Shown here: one piece after another, positions 10,701-14,362 of the stretch
Layout: every line of letters begins with the position of its first letter
Position numbering within the stretch: the stretch's first letter is position 1
From: Parapedobacter deserti
GTDB lineage: Bacteria; Bacteroidota; Bacteroidia; Sphingobacteriales; Sphingobacteriaceae
Direction of reading: 5' to 3'
DNA length: 14,362 nucleotides
Assembly: GCF_042646065.1 (NCBI RefSeq)
Contig: NZ_JBHRTA010000015.1
Span: forward strand, 1-14,362
Translations under genes and position numbers: made by a program
Notes under the pieces: generated by a model
Database searches by the model: none
What the model saw: the letters and a program-made list of their open reading frames with translations, nothing else
What the model was told of the DNA's origin: nothing

Positions 10701-13700
10701 TCATGGAAGGTGCAGGAAACCGGCACCGTTGGTACGGTATCCATTTCGATTTCAAAAGATCAGATCCCGTTGAGTGCCGGTGCGCCTTACCTGGTCGTGA
10801 GCAGCGATGCCACATTTGATGGGGCGGACCAATTCATCCAGTTATCTGAAGTCGATGTAAACGGTGTTACCAGTTATTCAACCACCACAGATCTTACTAC
10901 AGGGCAGTATTTTACGTTTGCCAGCCACGTAACCTCGCCGGGCGGTGTGCCGGGAGAAATGCTGTGGGTCAAAGCGGATGCGGACCTGCAGGTGAACGGA
11001 AGCGACCAAGTGGAACAATGGCTGAACCAAAGCGGCGCCATGGTCACTGAACTGCGTGCTGCGCATCCTGCCGATACCAATGCGATCGTCGCTTCGGCAG
11101 ACATCGTTCGTGTGGCCAATGGTATCAACTTCAATCCCACGGTTGATTTTTCCGGTGCTTCGGGCAAATCCCTTAAGGGAAATGCGGCTAGCGTTTGGAA
11201 TTCAACGGCTGACCTATCGATATTCTCCGTGAATGCTCTTGAAGGCCCTGTAGTGAATACCATAAACGGTATCTTCAGCACCAACGGAAACTGGACATCG
11301 GGAACTGCCACGGGTAGGGGGCTCCTCATGACGACCTCGGGCAACTACGGCCTTGATGGTGCCGGATGCGTTGTCGCGCTATCCACACCCGCTTATACTG
11401 GACCCATCATTGCCAGGGGAGTTTATGTAAATAGCGGCAACGCATCGGGCGGCAGTACCTGGTTGAACGGCCGTCAAGGACCTCTTGGCACAGACTGTGC
11501 ACCGGGCGCAGACGGCTCATTCTTTGAAGTTGGCGGCCGTACCTCCGGAGGCACTGCCTTGGATACCCGAATTTTCAACGGTAAGATCCCGGAAGTGATC
11601 GTGTACAAATCGGCACTTACTACCACTCAGGCGCAGCAGGTTGAATCTTATCTGGGCATCAAATACGGGATTACGCTCGACCAGACTACACCACAGGACT
11701 ACTTGGCCACAGACGGGTCCGTTATCTGGAATGCGACGGCCAACAGCACGTATAAATACAACATCTTCGGCATCGGCCGGGATGATGCCGAAGGGCTTGT
11801 GCAGAAACAATCCCGCAGCATACATGCCGGATCTATCCTTACCGCCGGCATTCGTTCCATTGCTGCCACCAATGCAGAGAACACCAATACATTCGGTGCC
11901 GACAAAAGTTATATCCTATTCGGCAGCAACAGCGACGCCCTTACGGTGAGTAATACAGACCTGCCGGTTGGCAGCTGTATTGGCGAGCGGCTGACGCAGG
12001 AATGGAAAACGCAGATCACCAATTACGATATCAGCACGCAGCCCCTCAGCCTGCAATTTGATTTGAATGGCATGACCGTCGCGGGAACGGTGGTTGAAGA
12101 TTTCACGATGATGATTGACCATGACGGTGATGGCGATTTCAGCACCGGAACGGTTACCGAAATACCGGCCACCAGTTATGACGGAGGGATCGTAAGTTTT
12201 GAGAACGTAAACGCGTTGACAGATGGTGTGGTGTTTACCTTAGTCACCAGTTACCCCGAACGCACTGCGAGCCTGGTGCCTGACGCAACGGTAAGCACCG
12301 TAATTTCTACGTGTATCCTGGATGGAATGCTTTATTTCATTGATCCTTCCGATCCAAATAAATATATCGCCTCGATCGATCTGAACGGGAACACAATGGA
12401 TGTGACCAAACTGTCTGCGGTAGTGGACGTGAACAACGATATGGCAACCCTTGGCGCCAACAGCGGAACCGTTTACGGAACGCAGCTGATGCGGCGTTTG
12501 ATACAGATCAGCTACGGAGGCGATAGCCTTACGGTAAATGGCGGCGTAATTTTGCGCCTGCTGTGGGATCCTGCAGAGCAGACTGCGGCCGAAGAGTACC
12601 TAAGTACGACGCGCGGCGTGACTGCGGATCAAACCTGGACGTGGTTCAAGCACGATGGAGATATTACCGCCACGCTGGCCGATCTCGGAGCTGGCGGCTT
12701 GCAGAACATCACGGCCCTGGAACCTTCGGGAAGCGGCCAGGTCGATGCGATAGATTATGTGGAATTTACCATCCCGGCTTTTTCTACCTTCGGTGGAGTG
12801 GCGACCGCCAACAAGGTGGTAAACATCGCGGCTGTCCAGGACGGGGAAGAGGCAGGCCCGCAGCATGGCATATTCGACATCAGCCTGCCTCCGGGGGTGA
12901 CCGCTGATGAAGATATTTCGGTCAGCTATACACTGTCCGGGGATGCAACGAACGGATTAGATTATTTGCAGCTCGACGGTCAGATCATCATACCGGCTGG
13001 CGAGAATACCGTGCAGTTGGTTATTCAGGTAAACGACGATGAGGTTATCGAACTGGATGAGGTTGTAATTGCCGAGCTTACGGCTGCCACCGCGGCCGGA
13101 GGGGATGCGTGGGCCATTGGTGCAGGTAGCGCAGCGTTGCCCATCCTGGATAATGACCGTACGGACCCGACCAAGACGGTGCTGGAACTTATCGCCAGCG
13201 TACCAAACGCTTCCGAGCCTGATATTAACGGCGAGTTTGTCATCAGCTTGCCCGCAGGTGTCACTTCGAGCGAAGCTATTACGGTAGACTATACCATTGG
13301 CGGAACGGCCACTCCTGACCTAGATTATTCGTCTATAACGGGCTCGATTGTTATTCCAGCCAACCAGGGCAGTGTCACCGTTCCGGTGGCCGTGCTCAGC
13401 GATATGATTGTAGAGGTTACCGAAACGGTGGTGATGACCACCAGCGGTGGAAACTCGGCCAACTTTGTCTTTACGGCCGGTACGGCCAATCAGGATATCG
13501 TCAATATCGCCGACGATGGTGCGTACCTGGAACTGAATATAACGGCCAGTATTCCGAATGCGGCCGAACCAGGAACGGCGGGAGAGTTTACCGTGAGCTT
13601 ACCTGCTGGAGCTACCTCCAGCGAGGACATTACAGTCAATTATACGATCGGAGGTACAGCCACTGCGGACGTCGACTATACGGCGATTACGGGGGCGGTG

Positions 13701-14362
13701 GTGATTCCGGCAGGCCAGAACGGTGTGACGGTACCGGTGGTGGTGCTGGATGATAATATCATCGAAACGGACGAAACCGTGGTAATGACCATCACGGGCG
13801 GTAGCTCGGCCAGCTTTACATTTACAGCAGGTGCCAATGATACAGATACGGTGGTGCTTGCCGATGACGACCGGACAGACCTGGCCAAGATGCTGCTGTC
13901 GGTGGCAACCGCTGCAAATGCGGCAGAACCGGGCACGGACGGTGAGTTCACGGTGAGTCTGCCCACTGGTGTGACTTCAAGCGAGGACATTACGGTAAGC
14001 TATAGCATCCTGGCTGGCAGTACCGCTACAGCGGGCAGTGATTACACGGCCATCACCGGTGCGGTGGTTATCCCTGCCGGAGCGAACAGCGTGGCAGTGC
14101 CGGTAATCGTTATTGACGATCAGATTATCGAGTTGGACGAAACCGTGGTCATGAACATTAGCGGCGGCAGCTCGGCCAGCTTTAGCTTCGCGGCCAGTGC
14201 CGATGATGAAGCGACGGTGGTGATTGCGGACGATGACCGTAATGATCCGGTTAAGACGGTGCTGTCGGTGACGGCCAGCGTGCCGGATGCTTCCGAGCCT
14301 GATGTGGACGGTGAGTTCACGGTCAGCCTTCCTGCGGGCATTACATCTTCACAGGATATTAC
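1599..14362 (+). CDS. Giant secreted multidomain surface protein (beta-helix, 7x LamG-DUF modules, Calx-beta array), 3' end outside window
   Basis: One reading frame of at least 4,254 codons runs from ATG 1599 to the right edge with no stop or frameshift. The predicted part alone should exceed 400 kDa. Order: signal peptide (1-57), right-handed beta-helix (58-568), Ig-like domain (569-687), seven LamG plus unknown-domain modules (688-3552), connector (3553-3739), Calx-beta repeats (3740 on). No catalytic motif is evident. The content suggests an extracellular adhesin or fibre that binds glycans or proteins and is stiffened by calcium. ATG 1599 is the first ATG after the in-frame stop at 1479-1481; no Shine-Dalgarno sequence precedes it. 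The next in-frame ATG (1722) would begin inside the signal-peptide core and delete its charged region. In Bacteroidota such proteins usually end in a type IX secretion sorting domain or a gliding-motility-associated C-terminus; that part is not visible here. G+C rises along the gene, from about 35-40% in the beta-helix to 60-70% in parts of the Calx-beta array, which suggests a mosaic origin. Coding call is firm; function is inferred. Confidence 0.95.
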   Translation, partial: MNNHLQNQLLNNSYTVTCDNNARFPKKLSFKTRSVYKRICLMIAAFCCLIGQLAYGADFPVTNTNNAGLGSLRQAILDVNAAGEGPHTIVFNVHGQITLTSSLPTITAKKLTIDGQNRIRLYSTGTNSVINPFVINADSVTIRNFTIQNNGDINVDIFPNRTGITIDNIRSFSTVGNFLNAFMRVQGASTDLTVRNIYSTDVEPAGPSPYIGRAFYFTGGMQTNLVMENIQLSTAGNVRGAEGIVFRDASVNGFTLSNSNISGFQNGIVFDNTAGAVETANNVTISDVVLDSLWGGVSLGIYSDFVTTNFEIIRTTIDMDVVGTDNDGDYAIRFDNTTNNVTLESVNINENDIHAIWFNGAASNITINNVAIGNSMPGLYSGNSYVRFETTLDGLNFSNSVLNGDKLDNADNADYGIFFVSTASNVNINNVSFDGFDGDGVVATGAASNFEINKCRFTNSVDGIEFGGNFPRSNVNIINSSFYNQKRGGILVNATNAITDVDIRNDTLVNNANHAIWFYGTAAVTNAEVTGCVIRDNGGAGVYSVASSNIVITDNSIYNNAARNIFLETGNCSYTAAAGRTPVLVSSTALGGGQYEIQLTVPNITAGAQYTIDIYANDPTTNKTSGQYFVTSIPNVSAGTSTQTVTYNAGPGATGLGFWTATLRIPANTCGTSEFGNSIPMTFSGPACVNDGIIAWYRADQGVSGVNWGDISGNANHMTVSGDPDNTTALVNFNPAIYYDGNDVHFVPASAGVTGAYTLMGMAELEGSQTGRVFASSVGNKLLGWHGNLENRLFVEAWINPGNAITTKGKLYSFERAATGAYEFRSNGAMLNTGATSNATEWRLTVGGNSAAEFSKVAVPEVFIYNRDLLPAELQRIESYMALKYGITLRGGTTDYITSDGTVHMYTAASNAGFGKRITGIGRDDCTMLNQKQSLSQDTGMVTIALGDAIALSNAANANALTNDKSFLVFSDNGSTTNIFTTVSGTEVTHRMGRIWKVQKTASWDDSQQITLKLDGGNQDNYLLISTDAVFGTITQELKLDSRGLVTLSSADLANGAYFTFGKQQRFPGGVATDLQAWVKGDAGVTAVDGKATKWTDQAVQREWPVANANTLTLVPNAINYNPAIHFAGNNYFTVPGFAHTFTQGEIFSVQFSTLATNSTVANFPFEFGGDPAGAAAQHYQYSNGYHYTHFGISSRPGYSLGGINMQRAHVLNNWSAPGNWGVSFDGKTIGSSTTLTVDFRRTTTGNIANNAIGAGQASYFTGRISEVILYNRRLNDDERIRVNSYLALKYGLTLRSAAGALTDYIASDGSTQMWTASKNTGYGERITGVGRDDNGTLYQKQSRSQVDGAVVSITTGTAFYTSNADNPSTISNDLSFFAFSDNGRADAYTEAVTGLDNITVRSARIYKIDRTNWAKTMMRLALMDADNSTYLLLSADETFGAGDQVFQLDERGLVTLDSEELPDGAYFTFGTSQAAPAGVAAGLAVWARADTGIVGGNNVTQWKELGPSARVWPKINTAVAAWKPASFNFNPGIGFAGGTYFSVPEFATTQSAGEIFSVQFSNLDNNSAATHYPFEFGGTYASNQSVYTWSNSNHYTYFGSGTARRNFAYPATVNVRNSHMLNIWSAPNDWAAGIDGKVLASAATNAVSFVSPASLKYYIGAGHNAIFNGDISEVIMYSRKLTDVERQQVQSYMALRYGLTLGVGTPMDYLASDGATKMWDASASGPYAKHITGIGRDDRGMLYQKQSVSADTGIVTIAVGPVIAASNAANTSVINNDLSFLTFGDDGGVTTYLTPVTGIDEVSTRMARIFKIQKTNWADQDITFKLAGAEDAETYLLVSSDENFAGGDAAYKMNEDGTITIGSNLLADNAYFTFARLTRGPNSVKDGITFWLRADDGRSSGGRWSDYSNFGNNALQGVVNGQPVTDARGLNFNYSLVFDGTDDFLDISTTRIDPANATVFAVAGGSGLNAAGRNLISSGAVGSAQGMEFRIAANFLQYLENAAAISAVAGTKAPVTDRPYIFSATQTNGTNGVRLFQNYALDNQGTINLTPATANLVSIGSRTIGARALYWMGKIGEVIAYNRVLNDTERQTVESYLALKYGITLNAGDTDYLASDGSAYWTADPVYKDRITGIGRDDATALNTKQSLSVEDGVVTIALGDRLELTNEQNSNIITNDKSFLVFADNDLSTTSYSNTVAGTNITRRLPRVWQVQKTNWADQNITLKANVTGTDVYLLISDDPTFTSIDQEVPLNTDKIITLNSSLLPSGHYFTFGAPVKYPGGVSSGNLIWLRADIGTSATSDNTPVSGWNDHSPNGNDVSQATAGSQPIYMDNGANNLNFNPVVRFNGGTHGLTGSSFLKTGTYNGAAAFLVSNQASSVATVIFTESAGTGTQFTLHATWSNNVVYWDAPYVSNRIFYDAGNVNNQTLLWTATSDLTLTANKQSIYRNGLNVANGNNTSTFTGNNSPLQVGYNANSYNGRMGDLIIYANALTPLEQQRVNTYLAIKYGITLNNGDTDYLATDGTTKVWDAAANSGYKNNIAGIGRDDAEDLQQKQSRSINAGVQLAIGLNALAETNSDNASNFSADKTYLVWGDDGASTLFKTAISGNPAVNYRMSRIWKVQETGTVGNVQIAVPYDALPNAKETFLVVSDDATLDGADQFLPLTEITLNGVKHYAASTDLTDGQYFSFASSIKAPGGVVGTNLWLRADAGTSSTTDSTAINGWTDYASELNNAVQAAAASQPIYKNNATDNVNFNPVMAFDGSNDYMDVASNLNITGSSPFTVFGMGTRASVGTPDGFLNQQGSAITGNFTYYWTAANRLVAAPVNRGPNGIASNNSYAIAGIPYFTSATRNGNNFGMYINGLPDGSGGDAGFVLTENNYRIGNRAASADVAFHGNIGEIIAYANPLTDEEMQRVHTYLAIKYGITLNNGLDDYLATDNTKIWDATANATHKNNIAGIGRDDVEGLNQKQSQSINPGFQPIVGLGDIAENNLANTNAFTADKSYLIWGDDGASTSFTTTITGNPSVNTRMARSWKVQETGTVGTVSISISKDQIPLSAGAPYLVVSSDATFDGADQFIQLSEVDVNGVTSYSTTTDLTTGQYFTFASHVTSPGGVPGEMLWVKADADLQVNGSDQVEQWLNQSGAMVTELRAAHPADTNAIVASADIVRVANGINFNPTVDFSGASGKSLKGNAASVWNSTADLSIFSVNALEGPVVNTINGIFSTNGNWTSGTATGRGLLMTTSGNYGLDGAGCVVALSTPAYTGPIIARGVYVNSGNASGGSTWLNGRQGPLGTDCAPGADGSFFEVGGRTSGGTALDTRIFNGKIPEVIVYKSALTTTQAQQVESYLGIKYGITLDQTTPQDYLATDGSVIWNATANSTYKYNIFGIGRDDAEGLVQKQSRSIHAGSILTAGIRSIAATNAENTNTFGADKSYILFGSNSDALTVSNTDLPVGSCIGERLTQEWKTQITNYDISTQPLSLQFDLNGMTVAGTVVEDFTMMIDHDGDGDFSTGTVTEIPATSYDGGIVSFENVNALTDGVVFTLVTSYPERTASLVPDATVSTVISTCILDGMLYFIDPSDPNKYIASIDLNGNTMDVTKLSAVVDVNNDMATLGANSGTVYGTQLMRRLIQISYGGDSLTVNGGVILRLLWDPAEQTAAEEYLSTTRGVTADQTWTWFKHDGDITATLADLGAGGLQNITALEPSGSGQVDAIDYVEFTIPAFSTFGGVATANKVVNIAAVQDGEEAGPQHGIFDISLPPGVTADEDISVSYTLSGDATNGLDYLQLDGQIIIPAGENTVQLVIQVNDDEVIELDEVVIAELTAATAAGGDAWAIGAGSAALPILDNDRTDPTKTVLELIASVPNASEPDINGEFVISLPAGVTSSEAITVDYTIGGTATPDLDYSSITGSIVIPANQGSVTVPVAVLSDMIVEVTETVVMTTSGGNSANFVFTAGTANQDIVNIADDGAYLELNITASIPNAAEPGTAGEFTVSLPAGATSSEDITVNYTIGGTATADVDYTAITGAVVIPAGQNGVTVPVVVLDDNIIETDETVVMTITGGSSASFTFTAGANDTDTVVLADDDRTDLAKMLLSVATAANAAEPGTDGEFTVSLPTGVTSSEDITVSYSILAGSTATAGSDYTAITGAVVIPAGANSVAVPVIVIDDQIIELDETVVMNISGGSSASFSFAASADDEATVVIADDDRNDPVKTVLSVTASVPDASEPDVDGEFTVSLPAGITSSQDI
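1770..3302 (+). other. Right-handed parallel beta-helix domain (residues 58-568)
   Basis: The mature protein opens with VTNTNNAGLGSLRQAI, the motif that commonly caps secreted parallel beta-helix proteins. About 20 short, irregular repeats of roughly 22-30 residues follow, of the form N-V-x-I-x-N-x-x-I/F, for example NVTLESVNINEND, NITINNVAIGNS, NVNINNVSFDGF and NVNIINSSFYNQ. Asn-rich turns and alternating Ile/Val/Phe are typical of PbH1 rungs. There are no clear catalytic acid clusters of a polysaccharide lyase or hydrolase. I read it as an elongated binding or structural stalk and not as an enzyme. DNA in this part is the poorest in G+C of the gene (21 of 60 at 3001-3060). Confidence 0.8.
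3303..3659 (+). other. Ig-like beta-sandwich following the beta-helix (residues 569-687)
   Basis: This segment of about 119 residues contains YEIQLTVPNITAGAQYTIDIYAND, GFWTATLRIPANTCGTSEF and a cysteine near each end. It resembles, in divergent form, the beta-sandwich that often follows GSLRxAI beta-helices and ends with a phrase like 'GNTSEFSN'. It probably closes the helix and links it to the module array. No enzymatic residues are seen. Confidence 0.5.
3660..4799 (+). repeat. Module 1 (residues 688-1067)
   Basis: It is the shortest copy (380 residues) and lacks the opening PGGV. It starts with GIIAWYRADQGVSGVNWGDI directly after the Ig-like domain. Its LamG half is compact. The second half has SYMALKYGITL (4233-4265), ITGIGRDD (4350-4373) followed by an unusual Cys, and IWKVQKTASWDD. 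It belongs to the 'T-x-W' subtype shared with modules 2-4. Confidence 0.85.
4800..6026 (+). repeat. Module 2 (residues 1068-1476)
   Basis: It begins PGGVATDLQAWVKGDAGV. The LamG half contains GEIFSVQFS, FPFEFGG and NNWSAPGNWGVSFDGK, features shared closely with module 3 only. SYLALKYGLTL is at 5451-5483. The QKT block is altered to IYKIDRTNWAKTMMRLAL, so this copy is the least typical of the 'T-x-W' group there. Confidence 0.85.
6027..7241 (+). repeat. Module 3 (residues 1477-1881)
   Basis: It begins PAGVAAGLAVWARADTGI. It shares GEIFSVQFS, HYPFEFGG and NIWSAPNDWAAGIDGK with module 2, which points to a module 2/3 duplication. The second half has SYMALRYGLTL (6672-6704), ITGIGRDD, LYQKQS and IFKIQKTNWADQDITFKL. 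It ends NAYFTFARL. Confidence 0.85.
7242..8438 (+). repeat. Module 4 (residues 1882-2280)
   Basis: It begins PNSVKDGITFWLRADDG, without the Gly-Gly-Val of most copies. Its LamG half reads WSDYSNFGNNA and LNFNYSLVFDGTDDFLDI, closer to modules 5-6 than to 2-3. Its second half (SYLALKYGITL at 7884-7916, VWQVQKTNWADQNITLKA) is of the module 1-3 type. It therefore looks like a hybrid between the two subgroups. QKQS is changed to TKQS. Confidence 0.85.
8439..9686 (+). repeat. Module 5 (residues 2281-2696)
   Basis: It begins PGGVSSGNLIWLRADIGTSA, and NFNPVVRFNGG marks its LamG half. The second half has TYLAIKYGITLNNGDTDYL (from 9102), IAGIGRDDAEDLQQKQS and IWKVQETGTVGNVQIAV. The TGTVG block replaces the T-x-W-A-D of modules 1-4. 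It is clearly the closest relative of module 6. Confidence 0.85.
9687..10937 (+). repeat. Module 6 (residues 2697-3113)
   Basis: It begins PGGVVGTNLWLRADAGTSS and has NFNPVMAFDGSNDYMDV, a well-formed LamG strand. The second half has TYLAIKYGITLNNGLDDYL (from 10353), IAGIGRDDVEGLNQKQS, YLIWGDDGAST and SWKVQETGTVGTVSISI. It matches module 5 over most of the second domain, except that the DYLATDG position reads DYLATDN and is one residue shorter. Confidence 0.85.
10938..12254 (+). repeat. Module 7, divergent terminal copy (residues 3114-3552)
   Basis: It begins PGGVPGEMLWVKADADL. SYLGIKYGITLDQTTPQDYL (from 11646), IFGIGRDDAEGL and VQKQSRSI are intact. The final part then departs from all other copies: the KVQET block becomes EWKTQITNYDIS, and an Asp-rich loop DHDGDGDFSTG (12117-12149) is inserted, with the D-x-D-x-D spacing of calcium-binding loops. 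The usual GxYFTFG ending is replaced by DGVVFTLVTSY. This looks like a specialised capping copy at the end of the array. Confidence 0.8.
12255..12815 (+). other. Connector domain between module array and Calx-beta repeats (residues 3553-3739)
   Basis: About 187 residues have no similarity to the modules. Recognisable phrases are CILDGMLYFIDPSDPNKYI, IDLNGNTMDV, YGTQLMRRLIQI, TWTWFKHDGDI and a terminal VEFTIPAFSTFGG. The ending with FSTFG resembles a segment seen near the C-termini of other large Bacteroidota surface proteins, but I cannot name the family. It contains one cysteine. It may be a hinge or a folded spacer. The function is unknown. Confidence 0.5.
12816..14362 (+). repeat. Calx-beta repeat array, four full copies and one cut by the window edge
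   Basis: Repeats start at 12816, 13176, 13521, 13890 and 14256, with periods of 360, 345, 369 and 366 bp (115-123 residues). Each follows the Calx-beta plan: ASxxNAxEP, DGEFTVSLPAGVTSSEDITV, YTIGGTATxxxDYTAITGAVVIPAG, NSVTVPVxVxDDxIIExDETVVM, then ADDDRTD. The acidic E-x-D-E-T and terminal DDD clusters are where the family binds calcium. Such arrays form rod-like stalks in bacterial adhesins. Copy 1 is the most diverged, with a longer insert near its end (AGGDAWAIGAG). Copies 3-5 are close even at DNA level, indicating more recent expansion. Copy 5 runs off the right edge, so the array may continue. Confidence 0.9.

Larger units (their letters stand above)
3660..12254 (+). repeat. Seven-copy tandem array of ~400-residue LamG + unknown-domain modules
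   Basis: Every module has the same layout. It opens with (P)GGV...LWLRAD, followed by a W-x-D-x-S/x-N segment, NFNP.v.F.G and a beta-rich LamG/ConA-like sandwich ending in G.I.EvI.YnR.L...E. Next come SYLALKYGITL, then a second domain with DYLASDG, I-x-GIGRDD, QKQS, a W-K-V-Q-K/E-T block, YLLVSSD and finally GxYFTFG. The second half matches a Bacteroidota domain of unknown function that I recall as DUF8202; that name is unverified. The SYLALKYGITL-type motif begins at 4233, 5451, 6672, 7884, 9102, 10353 and 11646. Copies are diverged at DNA level, so this is an old duplication and not an unstable recent repeat. LamG-like folds typically bind carbohydrate or protein, so the array may act as a multivalent binding stalk. 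Confidence 0.9.

Noticed and set aside
10874..11344. 156-codon minus-strand ORF opposite modules 6-7
   Set aside because: It lies wholly within the giant gene, antisense, with no motif or plausible start context. Codon periodicity supports the plus strand.
4233..11678. Regularly spaced repeats as a CRISPR or DNA-level satellite array
   Set aside because: The periodicity of about 1.2 kb is at protein level within one reading frame. DNA copies are diverged and there are no short identical repeats with unique spacers.
12563..12907. 114-codon plus-strand ORF in another frame over the connector
   Set aside because: It is an Arg/Gly/Cys-rich translation typical of an out-of-frame read of G+C-rich coding DNA. 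The giant frame is continuous here.

Overview
The window looks like a Bacteroidota chromosome fragment, probably Sphingobacteriales or Chitinophagales given the mid-range G+C. The reasons are an OmpA/PorE-type C-terminus, a NarL-type response regulator, start codons with no Shine-Dalgarno sequence, and above all a giant secreted modular surface protein of the kind this phylum makes. No taxonomic marker gene is present, so the assignment is inference.

Layout: (1) Positions 2-415 are the 3' part of an OmpA-family peptidoglycan-binding protein. It is very G+C rich (42 of the first 60 bases) and its family resemblance stops at an ambiguous base, n418, so a sequence junction there is likely. (2) Positions 530-1174 encode a complete NarL/FixJ-family response regulator with no visible kinase partner. 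(3) Positions 1175-1598 are an AT-rich intergenic leader. It holds a candidate terminator, a 14-bp perfect palindrome and, just upstream of the next gene, a more G+C-rich block with an imperfect hairpin. (4) From 1599 to the right edge, more than 12.7 kb, there is one uninterrupted plus-strand reading frame of at least 4,254 codons that leaves the window without a stop. I translated it end to end and found no stop or frameshift.

The giant protein reads, in order: a long-n-region signal peptide (residues 1-57); a right-handed parallel beta-helix opened by a GSLRQAI motif (58-568); an Ig-like domain of the sort that often follows such helices (569-687); seven tandem copies of a module of about 400 residues (688-3552); a connector domain (3553-3739); and an array of Calx-beta repeats (3740 onward, four complete and a fifth cut by the edge). 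Each module pairs a LamG/concanavalin-A-like half with a Bacteroidota-type domain of unknown function. The spacing of a shared SYLALKYGITL motif is strikingly regular, at 1218, 1221, 1212, 1218, 1251 and 1293 bp.

The most economical reading is a very large exported adhesin or surface fibre, probably a type IX secretion substrate whose sorting domain lies beyond the right edge. The PorE-like fragment would fit a type IX/cell-surface theme, but because of the junction at 418 its neighbourhood should not be trusted. The response regulator could control the giant gene, but nothing in the sequence proves this. I see no RNA genes, CRISPR arrays, insertion sequences or replication origins. The possible novelty is the architecture of the giant protein, not a new multi-gene system.
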